From: Priestia iocasae
GTDB lineage: Bacteria; Bacillota; Bacilli; Bacillales; Bacillaceae_H
Length of the DNA stretch: 64,000 nucleotides
Assembly: GCF_016909075.1 (NCBI RefSeq)
Contig: NZ_JAFBFC010000004.1
Span: 62,001-126,000, forward strand
Direction of reading: 5' to 3'
A program made the position numbers and the translations under genes. Below, one piece after another: positions 52,906 to 61,622 of this stretch. Position 1 is the first letter of the stretch. Each line of letters begins with the position of its first letter. A model generated the notes under the pieces. The model did not search any database, had not been told where the DNA came from, and saw only the letters and a list, made by a program, of their open reading frames with translations.

Positions 52906-53637
52906 GTGAATGAAACAAAGGTTGTGAAGAAAATGGAAGAGAAGAGAAAGAGAAGGGTCATTCTCTCGTGGAGTGGTGGAAAAGATAGCTGTCTTGCATT
53001 ATATCATTTACAGCAACAGCATGATGTCGTTTGCTTACTATCCATGGTGTCTGAAAAAGATGAGCGGAGTCATACGCACGGGACTCGATTGCCAATTTTA
53101 AAACTGCAAGCGCAAGCGTTAGGTCTTCCAGTTGTATTAATCGATTCGGCCGGTGAGTATGAGCAATCTCTTCAACGGGCGCTTGTTGAGATAAAAGAAG
53201 AGTATAACGCGGATGCTGTGGCGTTTGGTAGCTTGTATCAAGAAGAGGATCGTCAGTGGAATGAAGCTGTTTCTTATAAAGCAGGACTTGTGCCATTGTT
53301 TCCGTTGTGGACGACACGTGAACAAGCAGATCGTTTGCTAGATGAGTTTATTTCTTTGGAATTTCGGGCTGTTATTTGTCAAGTATCAAATCAGCATTTT
53401 GATAAAACATGGGTAGGTCGGATGCTTGGTTGGCGTTTCTTTTACGACATTCAGCAAGCTGGAAAAGACGTAATGGGTGAACTTGGTGAGTATCATTCAT
53501 TTGTATTAGATGGTCCAAACTTTTTAAAAAGGCTTGACATTACAAAGGCAGAAACGATTCTCAATCAAGGATTGTGGTCACTTGATATTCAAAGTTGTCA
53601 ATTAGTTGAAAAGACAGGTGCTGTACAGAGCAGATGA
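52906..53637 (+). CDS. Diphthine-ammonia ligase (Dph6)-like ATP pyrophosphatase
   Basis: The 243-residue protein has the PP-loop SWSGGKDSCLALYHL near residue 21 and downstream elements of the COG2102 family (MVSEKDERSHTHGTRLPILKLQAQALG, VAFGSLYQEEDRQWNEAV, PLFPLW). The eukaryotic and archaeal counterpart amidates diphthine on elongation factor 2, which bacteria lack, so the bacterial substrate must differ. The start is GTG at 52906 after AAGGAAG; an internal ATG near 52933 is an alternative. It probably forms an operon with the cyclodeaminase-like gene. Confidence 0.85.
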   Translation: MNETKVVKKMEEKRKRRVILSWSGGKDSCLALYHLQQQHDVVCLLSMVSEKDERSHTHGTRLPILKLQAQALGLPVVLIDSAGEYEQSLQRALVEIKEEYNADAVAFGSLYQEEDRQWNEAVSYKAGLVPLFPLWTTREQADRLLDEFISLEFRAVICQVSNQHFDKTWVGRMLGWRFFYDIQQAGKDVMGELGEYHSFVLDGPNFLKRLDITKAETILNQGLWSLDIQSCQLVEKTGAVQSR

Positions 53638-53668
53638 TGAGTCTGCTGTCTACAGCACCTTTTTTTAT
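53616..53668. terminator. Bidirectional terminator between the Dph6-like gene and uvrX
   Basis: AGGTGCTGTA (53616-53625) pairs with TACAGCACCT (53651-53660), with further inner pairing and TTTTTTT beyond. It overlaps the 3' end of the Dph6-like gene. Confidence 0.8.
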
Positions 53669-54969
53669 TTTGTATGACCCCCAATTTTATGAACACGTGT
53701 AGGGGCAATGCTAGAAGAGAGATAGCTAGAGCCTGTTCGGATGCTACCTTTTCCGAGCTTGTCATTTAATTTATCCATAATTTGAAGTAGTTTTTGTCTT
53801 TGCGCTTTCCGACGGTCAATTCCTAACGTAAGCTGTTCAGGAGCGAGCCCTGAAACGGATACACGAACTTTACGTACAATCGCGCGAGGATGATGAAATT
53901 GATAAAAAAGAGTCATGCATTGATCATAGACATCTTTTGGATCGTTTGTACGTGCATGTGTCAACGATACTTGCCTTGAAAAGCCGTCAAGGGCTGTATG
54001 TCTTGAATAAGTGATGGATAAATGGATGGTTTTCGCTTCTATATGACGCCTTCGTAATATTTCACATACTTCATGCGTTAAGTCGTTAATTACTTGTAAA
54101 ATATCTGTTGGTTCCTTGTAATCGCGTAAAAGCGTTACTCCCCGACCGACTGATTTGATTCCTTCGTTCGGTAAATCGTCGTTAAAGAACCCAAATGCTG
54201 TCGGTGGAGGGGCGTGCTTACTATAAAAAACAGGCTGCTTGTCAATGCCCCATGCTTGAAACCAAAGCTGTTCCCCAATGATGCCAAATTCGTTTTTCAT
54301 GTTTTTTACTTGCGCATGTGCTAAATCTCCTATCGTCAAAATGTTCATGTTTTGTAATCGACGAGTAAGATTTGGCCCAACTCCCCACATGTCTTGAATC
54401 GGTAAATGATGAAACAACGTTTCTACTGTTTCGTACCTTGCTTCTGCAATTCCTTGTTCTTTTCCGTATACATCTAACACAAACTTGGCAAGAAACTTGT
54501 TGTCGCCAATGCCAATCGTTGCGATTAATCCTGTTTCGTCGTATATGGTTTTCTGAATGCGACGTGATGCTTCCCATGGAGTACCCCATAATTTGTCTGT
54601 TCCATCAAGAGTTAGCCAGCTTTCATCGACACTGTATGTATGAATCGCTTCTAGAGGCACAAATCGTTCAAAAATGGTGGTGATATACTTAGATGTTGTT
54701 AAATAATGAGCCATTCTTGCTTGAGCGATTATAATGGACGTGTCACAAATATTACGTACTTCAAATAGTCGTGAGCCTGTCTTAATGCCATATAACGTCT
54801 TCATGAGCGGAGAAGCAGCTAAGACGACACTTCCATTTCGATTCACATCCCCTACAACAACTAGCTTTGTCGTCAGCGGATCTAACCCTCGCCATACAGC
54901 TTCACAGCTTGCGTAAAACGACTTCATATCAATGCAAATCACATCGTGACGCGGTAGGTTGTTGTTCAT
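53665..54969 (-). CDS. uvrX: Y-family DNA polymerase, UvrX/UmuC type
   Basis: The 434-residue protein has the Y-family catalytic residues: CIDMKSFYASCEA (Asp near residue 14) and SVDESWL (Asp-Glu near 115). The VGDVNRNGSVVLAASP finger element, IGIGDNKFLAKFVLD and the helix-hairpin-helix MWGVGPNLTRRLQNMNI follow, then the little-finger domain. Such polymerases carry out error-prone lesion bypass. The ATG at 54969 is spaced properly from AAGGAG; the ATG at 54975 is too near. A LexA-type box upstream supports SOS control. Confidence 0.92.
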   Translation of the reverse strand: MNNNLPRHDVICIDMKSFYASCEAVWRGLDPLTTKLVVVGDVNRNGSVVLAASPLMKTLYGIKTGSRLFEVRNICDTSIIIAQARMAHYLTTSKYITTIFERFVPLEAIHTYSVDESWLTLDGTDKLWGTPWEASRRIQKTIYDETGLIATIGIGDNKFLAKFVLDVYGKEQGIAEARYETVETLFHHLPIQDMWGVGPNLTRRLQNMNILTIGDLAHAQVKNMKNEFGIIGEQLWFQAWGIDKQPVFYSKHAPPPTAFGFFNDDLPNEGIKSVGRGVTLLRDYKEPTDILQVINDLTHEVCEILRRRHIEAKTIHLSITYSRHTALDGFSRQVSLTHARTNDPKDVYDQCMTLFYQFHHPRAIVRKVRVSVSGLAPEQLTLGIDRRKAQRQKLLQIMDKLNDKLGKGSIRTGSSYLSSSIAPTRVHKIGGHTK

Positions 54970-55028
54970 AGTCATTCTCCTTCTTTATGAATTTTTAAAT
55001 AGAACCTTTTCATAAACACGTACCTTTA

Positions 55029-55050
55029 GTATAATGAGAACAAATGTTCG
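55029..55050. promoter_or_regulatory. LexA (DinR)-type SOS box with divergent promoter elements
   Basis: AGAAC-AAAT-GTTCG at 55037-55050 matches the Bacillus SOS box CGAACRNRYGTTYG except the first base. On the minus strand TATACT lies just downstream of it; on the plus strand TATAAT (55029-55034) adjoins it. It would control the Y-family polymerase and possibly the divergent gene. Confidence 0.7.
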
Positions 55051-55110
55051 TTTATGCATGTAATGTACCATCATTTTGATGGTATAAAATAGAAAAAAGG
55101 GGTTGATGCA

Positions 55111-55503
55111 ATGAAAAATATCCAATTAACTGCAAAAGGAGAGGCAATTCCGATTCATTTATACTTACCGCAGTCGCTTCATGATGAGATTAATCAAATG
55201 GCACTTGAATTAGGGTTAACAAAGAACGCCATTGTGACGATGATATTGCTCTCGTTTCTTGAGCAATATGAAGAACATATGAACAATGTGTTTTCGGTGA
55301 TGAAACAACCAAGCGGAGCGAATCATTCAAGGCTTCAAGTGCGAATTCCTTCGATGATTAAGTATGAGCTAGAAGCAGCCGCTCAAGAACAAAAGCAACC
55401 GGTCAACTGGCTTGTTAACTTAGCTCTTCAAACCTTTCTAGATAATTACATAACGAGTGGTAGAAAGTTGTTTTTTGATTTGTTAGATGAAAAATATAGG
55501 TAA
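55111..55503 (+). CDS. Putative ribbon-helix-helix-like DNA-binding protein
   Basis: The 130-residue protein has two similar segments, each a beta strand followed by two helices: AIPIHLYLPQSLHDEINQMA and SRLQVRIPSMIKYELEAAAQ, each continuing into a second helix. This duplicated pattern resembles a ribbon-helix-helix dimer fused in one chain. No named family is recognised. The ATG follows AAAAAAGGGG. It is divergent from uvrX across the LexA-type box and may be part of the SOS response. Confidence 0.65.
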   Translation: MKNIQLTAKGEAIPIHLYLPQSLHDEINQMALELGLTKNAIVTMILLSFLEQYEEHMNNVFSVMKQPSGANHSRLQVRIPSMIKYELEAAAQEQKQPVNWLVNLALQTFLDNYITSGRKLFFDLLDEKYR

Positions 55504-55630
55504 TAGACGATGTTTTGGAAATGAAAAAGCGGGAAAGGTGTTCACTAAGGAAGGAAATGTTAAGCATAAAGTAGAAGTGTAAGAGTGGAATAGACTTACA
55601 TACTGACATCTTGTAAAGGAGATAGAGATC

Positions 55631-56389
55631 ATGACACACATTCCAATTGCTCTTCAGCTATATACACTACGAAAAGAAACAGAACAAGATTTTATCGGTA
55701 CACTTGAAAAAGTAGCAGCGCTTGGCTACGAAGGGGTAGAGTTTGCAGGCTACGGTGGATTAGAAGCGAGTGAATTAAAGCGAGTACTTGACCGATTGGA
55801 GCTAAAGGCAGTTTCAAGCCATGTTTCTATTGAGGAACTAGAAGAAAACCTTGATCAAGTCATTGAATATCAGCAAGGAATTGGCAGTACATATATTGTT
55901 TGTCCATATTTGCCACCAGAGAGACGAACAGAGGATGACTACCGTCAACTAATCAGTTTGTTGAATCATGTTGGGAAACGATGCGCGAATGAAGGGCTTA
56001 CATTACTGTATCACCACCATGACTTTGAACTTGTTCGTTTTCCAGATGGGCGCACACCGCTTGAAATGATTTTAAACGAAACAAATCCCGAGTGGGTGAA
56101 AGCAGAGTTTGATGTGTATTGGCTCACCATCTCAGGTGAACGTCCAGTTGAATGGCTAACAAAATATCAAGGTCGTACGCCGGTGGTTCACCTAAAAGAC
56201 ATGACAGTGGATGACCGCAAAACATTTGCGAAACTCGGAACGGGTGGAGTAGATTTAGACGCCATTGTTCAACAAGGTTCATCCTCAACTATCAAGTGGT
56301 GGATTGTTGAACAAGACAAATGTGAGGGTTCAGCCCTTGAGAGTGTAGGGGAAAGTATCCGTTATTTAAAAACATTGCTTGAAAAATGA
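55631..56389 (+). CDS. Sugar phosphate isomerase/epimerase (xylose isomerase-like TIM barrel)
   Basis: The 252-residue protein has the AP endonuclease 2/xylose isomerase-type barrel: IALQLYTLRKE, GYEGVEFAGYGG, TYIVCPYLPPE, LLYHHHDFEL (metal-binding His), WVKAEFDVYWLT and PVVHLKDMTVDD with conserved Glu, Asp and His ligands. Members isomerise or epimerise sugars. The substrate is unknown. The ATG follows AAAGGAGATAGAG. Confidence 0.88.
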   Translation: MTHIPIALQLYTLRKETEQDFIGTLEKVAALGYEGVEFAGYGGLEASELKRVLDRLELKAVSSHVSIEELEENLDQVIEYQQGIGSTYIVCPYLPPERRTEDDYRQLISLLNHVGKRCANEGLTLLYHHHDFELVRFPDGRTPLEMILNETNPEWVKAEFDVYWLTISGERPVEWLTKYQGRTPVVHLKDMTVDDRKTFAKLGTGGVDLDAIVQQGSSSTIKWWIVEQDKCEGSALESVGESIRYLKTLLEK

Positions 56390-56450
56390 GAAGTAAGGCA
56401 AGCTTAGGAATGAGCTTGTGTTCTTGAGTGTTGTAGACTATAATCACTTG

Positions 56451-56540
56451 AACTGCACCCTAATTGTTAGACACTATCTAACAATTGGAGGTGCAGTTTT
56501 CTATGGTTAGGTTTATGGCAGAAGATAAAAAGTCCTTTTA
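56451..56540 (+). mobile_element. Possible left-end remnant of an IS3/IS150-type element
   Basis: AACTGCACC and GGTGCAGTT flank a nested inverted repeat, CTAATTGTTAGA / TCTAACAATT-GG (about 56459-56487). This is followed by a short frame starting MVRFMAEDKK that stops after 12 codons. The layout, an inverted end hairpin then the start of a transposase orfA, resembles IS3-family left ends of Bacillus as I recall them. No right end or transposase body is present, so it is at best a remnant; a simple terminator is the alternative. Confidence 0.35.
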
Positions 56541-56553
56541 GAAGAAATAAACT

Positions 56554-57510
56554 CTAATGATTGTGACTCTTTTTTTTCTTACTTTCTTCCAAACAATCCC
56601 TTGGGTCCATCTTCATCACTTCCCATTGTCCGCTTTTATTTCGTTTATATTGAGAAACTAATATATCTGTGTCATTGGTAAGTTGAAAAAAGATAAACTG
56701 GTAATCGTGGCCGTCTGTACCTACAATGTCAATTTGCTTGATATAGCCATCTTGCTTTGTTGGAAGCTGTTTTTTGATAAGTTTGCACCATTCTCCATAT
56801 TCAATGGCGACGACGGCCTCTGCGTTATGCTGCCATAGATGATAAGCGGCACATAAAAAGTCTTCTCCGTATAAATTCAGCTCATGGATTTTATATTGAT
56901 TTTTTTCTTTTTTGAGATACATATACCCATAGTAATAAGCAAAATACGTTACTTCCTTGTTTGAACCTTCGATCGTTTCGATTTCAATAAAGTAAGGGAT
57001 TGTACTAGGATGGTTTGGGTCATTGGGGAGCTTGTGTACTTTTAATAAGTTTGTATGACCAACGCCTTTAAATGAATCCAAGTAGGTAGAGTAAGAGATG
57101 CGTTGCTGATAGTCGTTTGTGAAGAAATTGTAGGCAAGCGGGTAGGGGATTTTTGCATTACCAACCGATCCACACCCACCGCTTTGTGCTTCTGTTAGGT
57201 TTTCTGCTTCACGTAACACGCTAAAATAGTGAACAATTGTTTCTTCAGGTGATCGAAGAAGTGAAGTGGGTACAACAATTTCATCATATGTTTTATCATA
57301 GTACGGTTGGAAAAATTGAAAGCTAGTCAGGCGTGTGTTAAGAATGGGAAGGCGAGAAGGGCGGAAATATTGTTCATCCGGCCTATCTTTTAATCCTTCT
57401 TCACTTCGATAATCGATTGGAATCGGCTGCTTTTGAAAGGTTGCTCCCATCATAAGAGGGGGATGACGCTTTTTTCGCAATACGCTCATCAATCTCTGAA
57501 TGACTTTCAT
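56554..57510 (-). CDS. Conserved-looking protein, unknown function
   Basis: The 318-residue protein is soluble, with a basic N-terminus (MKVIQRLMSVLRKKRHPP) and a basic His-tipped C-terminus (EESKKKKSHNH). It has no signal peptide, membrane helix or motif I recognise. A GGCGSVG segment lies near residue 110. The ATG at 57510 follows GGAGG. It is a single minus-strand gene between an isomerase and a monooxygenase-like gene; the composition matches the surroundings, so recent transfer is not indicated. Confidence 0.7.
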   Translation of the reverse strand: MKVIQRLMSVLRKKRHPPLMMGATFQKQPIPIDYRSEEGLKDRPDEQYFRPSRLPILNTRLTSFQFFQPYYDKTYDEIVVPTSLLRSPEETIVHYFSVLREAENLTEAQSGGCGSVGNAKIPYPLAYNFFTNDYQQRISYSTYLDSFKGVGHTNLLKVHKLPNDPNHPSTIPYFIEIETIEGSNKEVTYFAYYYGYMYLKKEKNQYKIHELNLYGEDFLCAAYHLWQHNAEAVVAIEYGEWCKLIKKQLPTKQDGYIKQIDIVGTDGHDYQFIFFQLTNDTDILVSQYKRNKSGQWEVMKMDPRDCLEESKKKKSHNH

Positions 57511-57635
57511 TGTTTGTTCCTCCGTTCTGTCTTAAGCTATGACTAACGTATGTGAAAAAAATCAGATTCATTCATGGAAGGGTACTAATGGACGATAAAA
57601 AGACTAGAGTCAATAAGAAAGAGAGGAATGTAATG

Positions 57636-57992
57636 ATGAGTGACATTGTAAAAATGCCTAAACCGCCTTATTACGCAGTTATTTTTTCTTCAGAGCGAAC
57701 GAAAGGGGATCGCGGTTATGGAGCGATGGCTGATAAGATGGTGGAGCTAGCGTCTCAACAAGAGGGCTTTTTAGGCATTGAAAGTGCAAGAGACGAAGGG
57801 TTAGGAATTACCGTTTCGTACTGGAAGTCATTAGAAGCCATTCAGCAATGGAAAGAACACGCCGCTCATCTTGTCGCTCAAAGGAGAGGAAAAGAAGAAT
57901 GGTATACACGCTTTTCATTAAGAGTGTGCAAGGTTGAGAGGCAAAGCTTTTTTGACGTGTCAGAAATGGATGAGAATCATCCGCTTAAATGA
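57636..57992 (+). CDS. Antibiotic biosynthesis monooxygenase (ABM)-fold protein
   Basis: The 118-residue protein has the dimeric alpha-beta barrel pattern: YYAVIFSSERT, GYGAMADKMVELASQQEGFLGIES and ITVSYWKSLEAIQQWKEHAAHL. ABM-fold proteins include cofactor-independent oxygenases and haem-degrading enzymes; YjgH- or antibiotic-type activity is not known here. Tandem ATGs at 57633 and 57636 follow GAGAGGA; the second is better spaced. An in-frame start at 57552 has no ribosome binding site. Confidence 0.8.
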   Translation: MSDIVKMPKPPYYAVIFSSERTKGDRGYGAMADKMVELASQQEGFLGIESARDEGLGITVSYWKSLEAIQQWKEHAAHLVAQRRGKEEWYTRFSLRVCKVERQSFFDVSEMDENHPLK

Positions 57993-58345
57993 GTATTTTT
58001 ATCAAACGTTTATAATCATCAAGAGTGTTAAGCGATTGCCCAAACCAAAGAAAATGTCTCTCCTATTCACAAAAAGCATGATAAATAATTGTAAGAAGAG
58101 ACTGATAGATGATGTAATAATCGAATAGCTGCTCATTTTTGTAAATCATGTAAAAGAAACGGAAAGCTTGTTGTATCCTTCTACTTGTCCATTGATAATT
58201 TCTACGATTATTATCCTCCTTGTTTTTCTTTTATTATAATAAGATATTTCTATATAAATAGAGGATTTTCTTGCAGAATGACAAGTATCACCCCTTATGT
58301 GAATATCTTTTAAAGGAAGCTTGACAAAAGGTAGGGGGAGAAGGT
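57993..58345. other. 353-base gap, no confident gene; candidate minus-strand micro-ORF
   Basis: On the minus strand, TATAAT (about 58236-58241) and AGGAGG (58215-58220) precede a 20-codon frame (58208-58146) that begins at ATC and reads VEIINGQVEGYNKLSVSFT after two residues. No ATG, GTG or TTG is in place, so it is probably a decayed gene start. Nothing else is seen in the gap. Confidence 0.3.
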
Positions 58346-59314
58346 GTGAAAGCGATTGTTCAACCTAAGTACGGCTCAACGGATGTTCTTCAGTTAAAAG
58401 AACTAGAAACGCCAACTGTAAAAGACGATGAAGTTCTCGTACGTATTCATGCAGCGTCTATGAATTATGGAAATCTCGCGCTCTTAAAAGGAAAGCCGCT
58501 TTTAGCGCGCCTATGGTCTGGACTAGTAAAGCCGAAATATCCAATCCCAGGTGGTGACATTGCAGGTCGTGTGGAAGCAGTCGGTGCACACATAACGCAA
58601 TTTCAACTAGGTGACGAAGTGTTTGGTGACTTGTCAAGCGATGGATGGGGTGGATTTGCCGAGTATGTCGCTGCTCCTGAACATTCGTTAGTACGAAAGC
58701 CTGTTACCGTTTCATTTGAAGAAGCAGCAGCGGTACCGATGGCCGCTGTGACAGCTCTTCAAGCTCTTCGGGATAAAGGGGACATTCAAGCAGGGCAGGA
58801 TGTGTTAATTTACGGAGCATCTGGAGGCGTTGGAACGTTTGCGGTACAGCTTGCAAAGTCGTTTGGTGCCACTGTAACGGCTGTATGCAGTACAAGACAT
58901 GTAGACCTTGTTCAATCACTGGGCGCAGACGTTGTCATTGATTATAAAAAAGAAGAGTTTACGAGACAAACGGAGCAGTATGATCTCATTTTAGGAGTAA
59001 ACGGTTATCAGCCACTTTCTGTTTACAAGCGAGCGTTAAAAAAGAATGGAACGTATGTCATGGTCGGAGGTGGCGGAAAGCAAATTGCAGAAGCGATGAT
59101 GCTAGGGCCGTGGATGTCGTTGTTTAGTCAAAAGAAGCTAAAACATGTGCTACAAAAGCCAAATCAAAAAGACCTTCTTGTTCTAAAAGATCTTCTTCAG
59201 GCAGGTGAAATAAGATCGGTCATTGATTGTACTTTTTCGTTCAGCGAAGTTCCTAACGCATTTGCATACTTTGAACAAGGACATGCGACAGGGAAAGTAG
59301 TCATAACAATTTAA
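58346..59314 (+). CDS. Zinc-type quinone oxidoreductase (MDR superfamily)
   Basis: The 322-residue protein has the medium-chain dehydrogenase/reductase pattern: GDIAGRVEAVGAHI, GDEVFGDLS, the nucleotide-binding loop YGASGGVGTFAVQLAKSFGA and ATGKVVITI at the C-terminus. It lacks the zinc-binding Cys cluster, which matches the quinone reductase subgroup. It probably uses NADPH to reduce quinones or enones. The start is GTG at 58346 after GGGGGAGAAGG. Confidence 0.9.
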   Translation: MKAIVQPKYGSTDVLQLKELETPTVKDDEVLVRIHAASMNYGNLALLKGKPLLARLWSGLVKPKYPIPGGDIAGRVEAVGAHITQFQLGDEVFGDLSSDGWGGFAEYVAAPEHSLVRKPVTVSFEEAAAVPMAAVTALQALRDKGDIQAGQDVLIYGASGGVGTFAVQLAKSFGATVTAVCSTRHVDLVQSLGADVVIDYKKEEFTRQTEQYDLILGVNGYQPLSVYKRALKKNGTYVMVGGGGKQIAEAMMLGPWMSLFSQKKLKHVLQKPNQKDLLVLKDLLQAGEIRSVIDCTFSFSEVPNAFAYFEQGHATGKVVITI

Positions 59315-59315
59315 A

Positions 59316-59362
59316 GAGGTTGAGTCGAAAGTGGAAAAGAGTTCCATGTTTGACTCAACCTC
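59316..59362 (+). terminator. Hairpin after the quinone oxidoreductase gene
   Basis: GAGGTTGAGTC (59316-59326) pairs perfectly with GACTCAACCTC (59352-59362) around a 25-base loop. T-run is weak. It belongs to the same hairpin type as those at 47733 and 51819. Confidence 0.6.
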
Positions 59363-59445
59363 CAACATCTCTTACCCACCAACGTTAACTATTATTAACG
59401 GACAGACGGGCAAGGGATTCTATAAACTTGTACAGGTTGTTATTC

Positions 59446-60711
59446 TTAGTCGTTCTCCACTACAAACGACTGATACACGTCAAAATCTTTCTTGCGACAC
59501 TCAAGAGTTAAAAGCGTCCCATTTTCTTCATAGCTTGTTTCAAAAATCGTTGCTTTTTCATTTAAATAAGAGGTGATATAACCTTTGTCATATGGAATTA
59601 ACATTTGGCATTTTACGTAATCATCAAAGATGTGTGAAGCAATCGCATCAATGAGTTGATCAATTCCGACTTTCTGTTTTGCAGATAAGTAAATGGCGTT
59701 CTCAACTTTTGGCTCGTGTTCGTCCACAAGGTCTACTTTATTGTATGCATACACCATTGGTACGTTTTCAATACCCATTTGTTTTAACGTGTTGTTCGTA
59801 ATGTCAATTAACTGCTCATAATGAGGATTGGAATAATCAACAACATGAATGAGTACATCCGCTTCTCTGGCTTCTTCCAGCGTCGAGCGGAATGCTTTAA
59901 CGAGATGATGCGGAAGCTTGTCAACAAATCCAACGGTATCCGTTAGCAAAAATGACTTTTGATCTGGCAGCGTGATGTTACGTACCGACGTTTCAAGCGT
60001 CGCAAACAGCATATCCTTTTCAAATACTTGCTTTTCTTCTTGTGGATGAAACAGATCAACTAACGCATTCATAATCGTTGATTTCCCTGCGTTCGTATAG
60101 CCAACTAATGACACAACTGGTACATCATTTTTCTTGCGCTGCTTACGCTGAACGTCACGTTTTGCCACAAACGTTTCTAATTCTCGGTTCAGTGCCGTAA
60201 TGCGATCTTCTACGCGACGGCGGTTTAATTCTAGCTTCGTCTCACCAGCCCCTTTATTTTGAACACCGGAACCACCACCTTGACGACCTAATGCCTCATG
60301 TAGACCTGCTAAGCGAGGAAGCTGGTATTGAAGCTTTGCTACTTCAACCTGTAATTGCGCTTCTTTTGTTTTTGCACGCGTGGCGAAAATGTCTAAAATA
60401 AGGGTTGTACGGTCCATTACAGTTGTGTCTAATTCATCGGCTAAATTGCGAAGATGAGAAGGAGCAAGCTCATCGTTACAAATGATAAGATCTGCATCTG
60501 TTTCCGCTAAAAGAGCGCGGATTTCTTCAACTTTTCCTTTTCCAACGTACGTTGCTTTATTAATACGATCTAAGTTTTGTGTGAGTTGACCAATGACTTC
60601 AATGTCACGTGCGTCGGCTAAATTTGCAAGCTCTTCCATTGAATAGTCAAATCCAGACTGTTTATCTAATTGAACGCCAACTAAAATGGCTCTTTGTTTT
60701 TCTTCGATCAT
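59446..60711 (-). CDS. hflX: Ribosome-associated GTPase HflX
   Basis: The 421-residue protein has the HflX N-terminal domain (IGQLTQNLDRINKATYVGKGK), the conserved RLAGLHEALGRQGGGSGVQN glycine-rich segment and a GTPase domain: G1 GYTNAGKST, G3 DTVGF and G4 NKVD. HflX splits stalled 70S ribosomes under stress. The ATG at 60711 follows GGGAGGA. It is a single gene; the 382-base gap to 61093 holds only a weak hairpin near 60785-60805. Confidence 0.95.
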   Translation of the reverse strand: MIEEKQRAILVGVQLDKQSGFDYSMEELANLADARDIEVIGQLTQNLDRINKATYVGKGKVEEIRALLAETDADLIICNDELAPSHLRNLADELDTTVMDRTTLILDIFATRAKTKEAQLQVEVAKLQYQLPRLAGLHEALGRQGGGSGVQNKGAGETKLELNRRRVEDRITALNRELETFVAKRDVQRKQRKKNDVPVVSLVGYTNAGKSTIMNALVDLFHPQEEKQVFEKDMLFATLETSVRNITLPDQKSFLLTDTVGFVDKLPHHLVKAFRSTLEEAREADVLIHVVDYSNPHYEQLIDITNNTLKQMGIENVPMVYAYNKVDLVDEHEPKVENAIYLSAKQKVGIDQLIDAIASHIFDDYVKCQMLIPYDKGYITSYLNEKATIFETSYEENGTLLTLECRKKDFDVYQSFVVEND

Positions 60712-61093
60712 TTATGTATCCTCCCATTACGAGTTCTCTACTAGTGGTTTACCCATTTTTCAGCATTTAAAGACAGCAAAAAGAGGAAGATTGGCCTCTC
60801 CCTCTAAGTGTACATATAGGGTTTTTTATCATTGATACACTGCTTTTCATGTTTCATCATGAATTAGCAACTCTATCCATTTTTAAAAGCCACCCACATT
60901 ATATCATACTGTTAGAGCAAGAGGATAGTTCAAGCGTAATGACGTTACGATGGATATCGTCGTTTGTTTTAAGTAGAAAGCTTTCATGTTAAACTATAAT
61001 TATCAGTATTTACCAAAAAAAGGTTGGCTATGTAACGTAATGAAGAAGCTTCTTTACTCATACTGTCATTTTGGATAGAAAGGAATGAGGCTC
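60712..61093. other. Gap of 382 bases upstream of hflX, no gene seen
   Basis: On the minus strand there is a weak hairpin (GAGG/CCTC, about 60785-60805) ending in T residues. On the plus strand TATAAT near 60995 may be the -10 of the gene at 61094. No other structure stands out. Confidence 0.5.
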
Positions 61094-61288
61094 ATGAAAA
61101 CAGGAACGAAAATTGGCTTTGTTGTTTCAATCGTCGTTTTAACTCTTTTTCCGGTTATTTTTCTGCTCGTGTCATGGCTAACAGGAGAGTGGCGCTTTTT
61201 TTGGTTAAGTTTGGCTCCAACGCTTTCAGCGGGGTTGACTGGCCTTTTGGTTACACTTCAAGTGATGAAAAAAGAAGAAAAGGCATAG
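61094..61288 (+). CDS. Small membrane protein (64 aa), unknown
   Basis: Two hydrophobic segments (about residues 7-27 and 33-54) with a Trp-rich loop and a basic tail (MKKEEKA). The ATG at 61094 is spaced well from AAAGGA; the ATG at 61085 is too near. It lies just upstream of an ABC ATPase remnant and may have been part of the same transporter locus. No family is recognised. Confidence 0.55.
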   Translation: MKTGTKIGFVVSIVVLTLFPVIFLLVSWLTGEWRFFWLSLAPTLSAGLTGLLVTLQVMKKEEKA

Positions 61289-61327
61289 ATTTCCTAATCA
61301 ATCACTCACAAACCCCTCACATTTCAT

Positions 61328-61579
61328 CGACCCAATGAGCTCTCAGGTGGACAGCAAGAGCGCGTCGCCATTGCCTGTGCGTTAGTTGGGGAGTTGTCCG
61401 CTATTTTAGCGGATGAACCAACGGGAGCGCTCGATCAACAAACAGGTATAGACGTGCTGAATTTTTTTAGTGAACTTCATGAAGAGGGAAAAACGATTGT
61501 GATGATTATCCATGATTCTGCGGTAGCAGAGAGAGCGCAGCGGGTCATTCATGTACAGGATGGAAAAGTTATGACATAA
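61328..61579 (+). pseudogene. ABC transporter ATPase, C-terminal remnant
   Basis: The frame encodes only the last 83 residues of an ABC ATPase of the MacB/LolD-like type: the signature RPNELSGGQQERVAIACAL, Walker B ILADEPTGALD and the H-loop VMIIHD. The Walker A half is missing; upstream sequence has no matching frame or start. It is a truncated, inactive copy. Confidence 0.85.
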
Positions 61580-61622
61580 AAAGGAAAAAGATACTAAGAT
61601 ATGAATGGAGGGAGGAATGAGT

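Noticed and set aside
52958-53317. 119-codon antisense frame in the Dph6-like gene
   Set aside because: Shadow frame; the plus-strand PP-loop is convincing.
57934-58128. 64-codon frame overlapping the ABM gene end
   Set aside because: No ribosome binding site and overlaps a supported gene.
59331-59576. 81-codon frame between the oxidoreductase and hflX
   Set aside because: Begins inside a terminator hairpin and overlaps the end of hflX.
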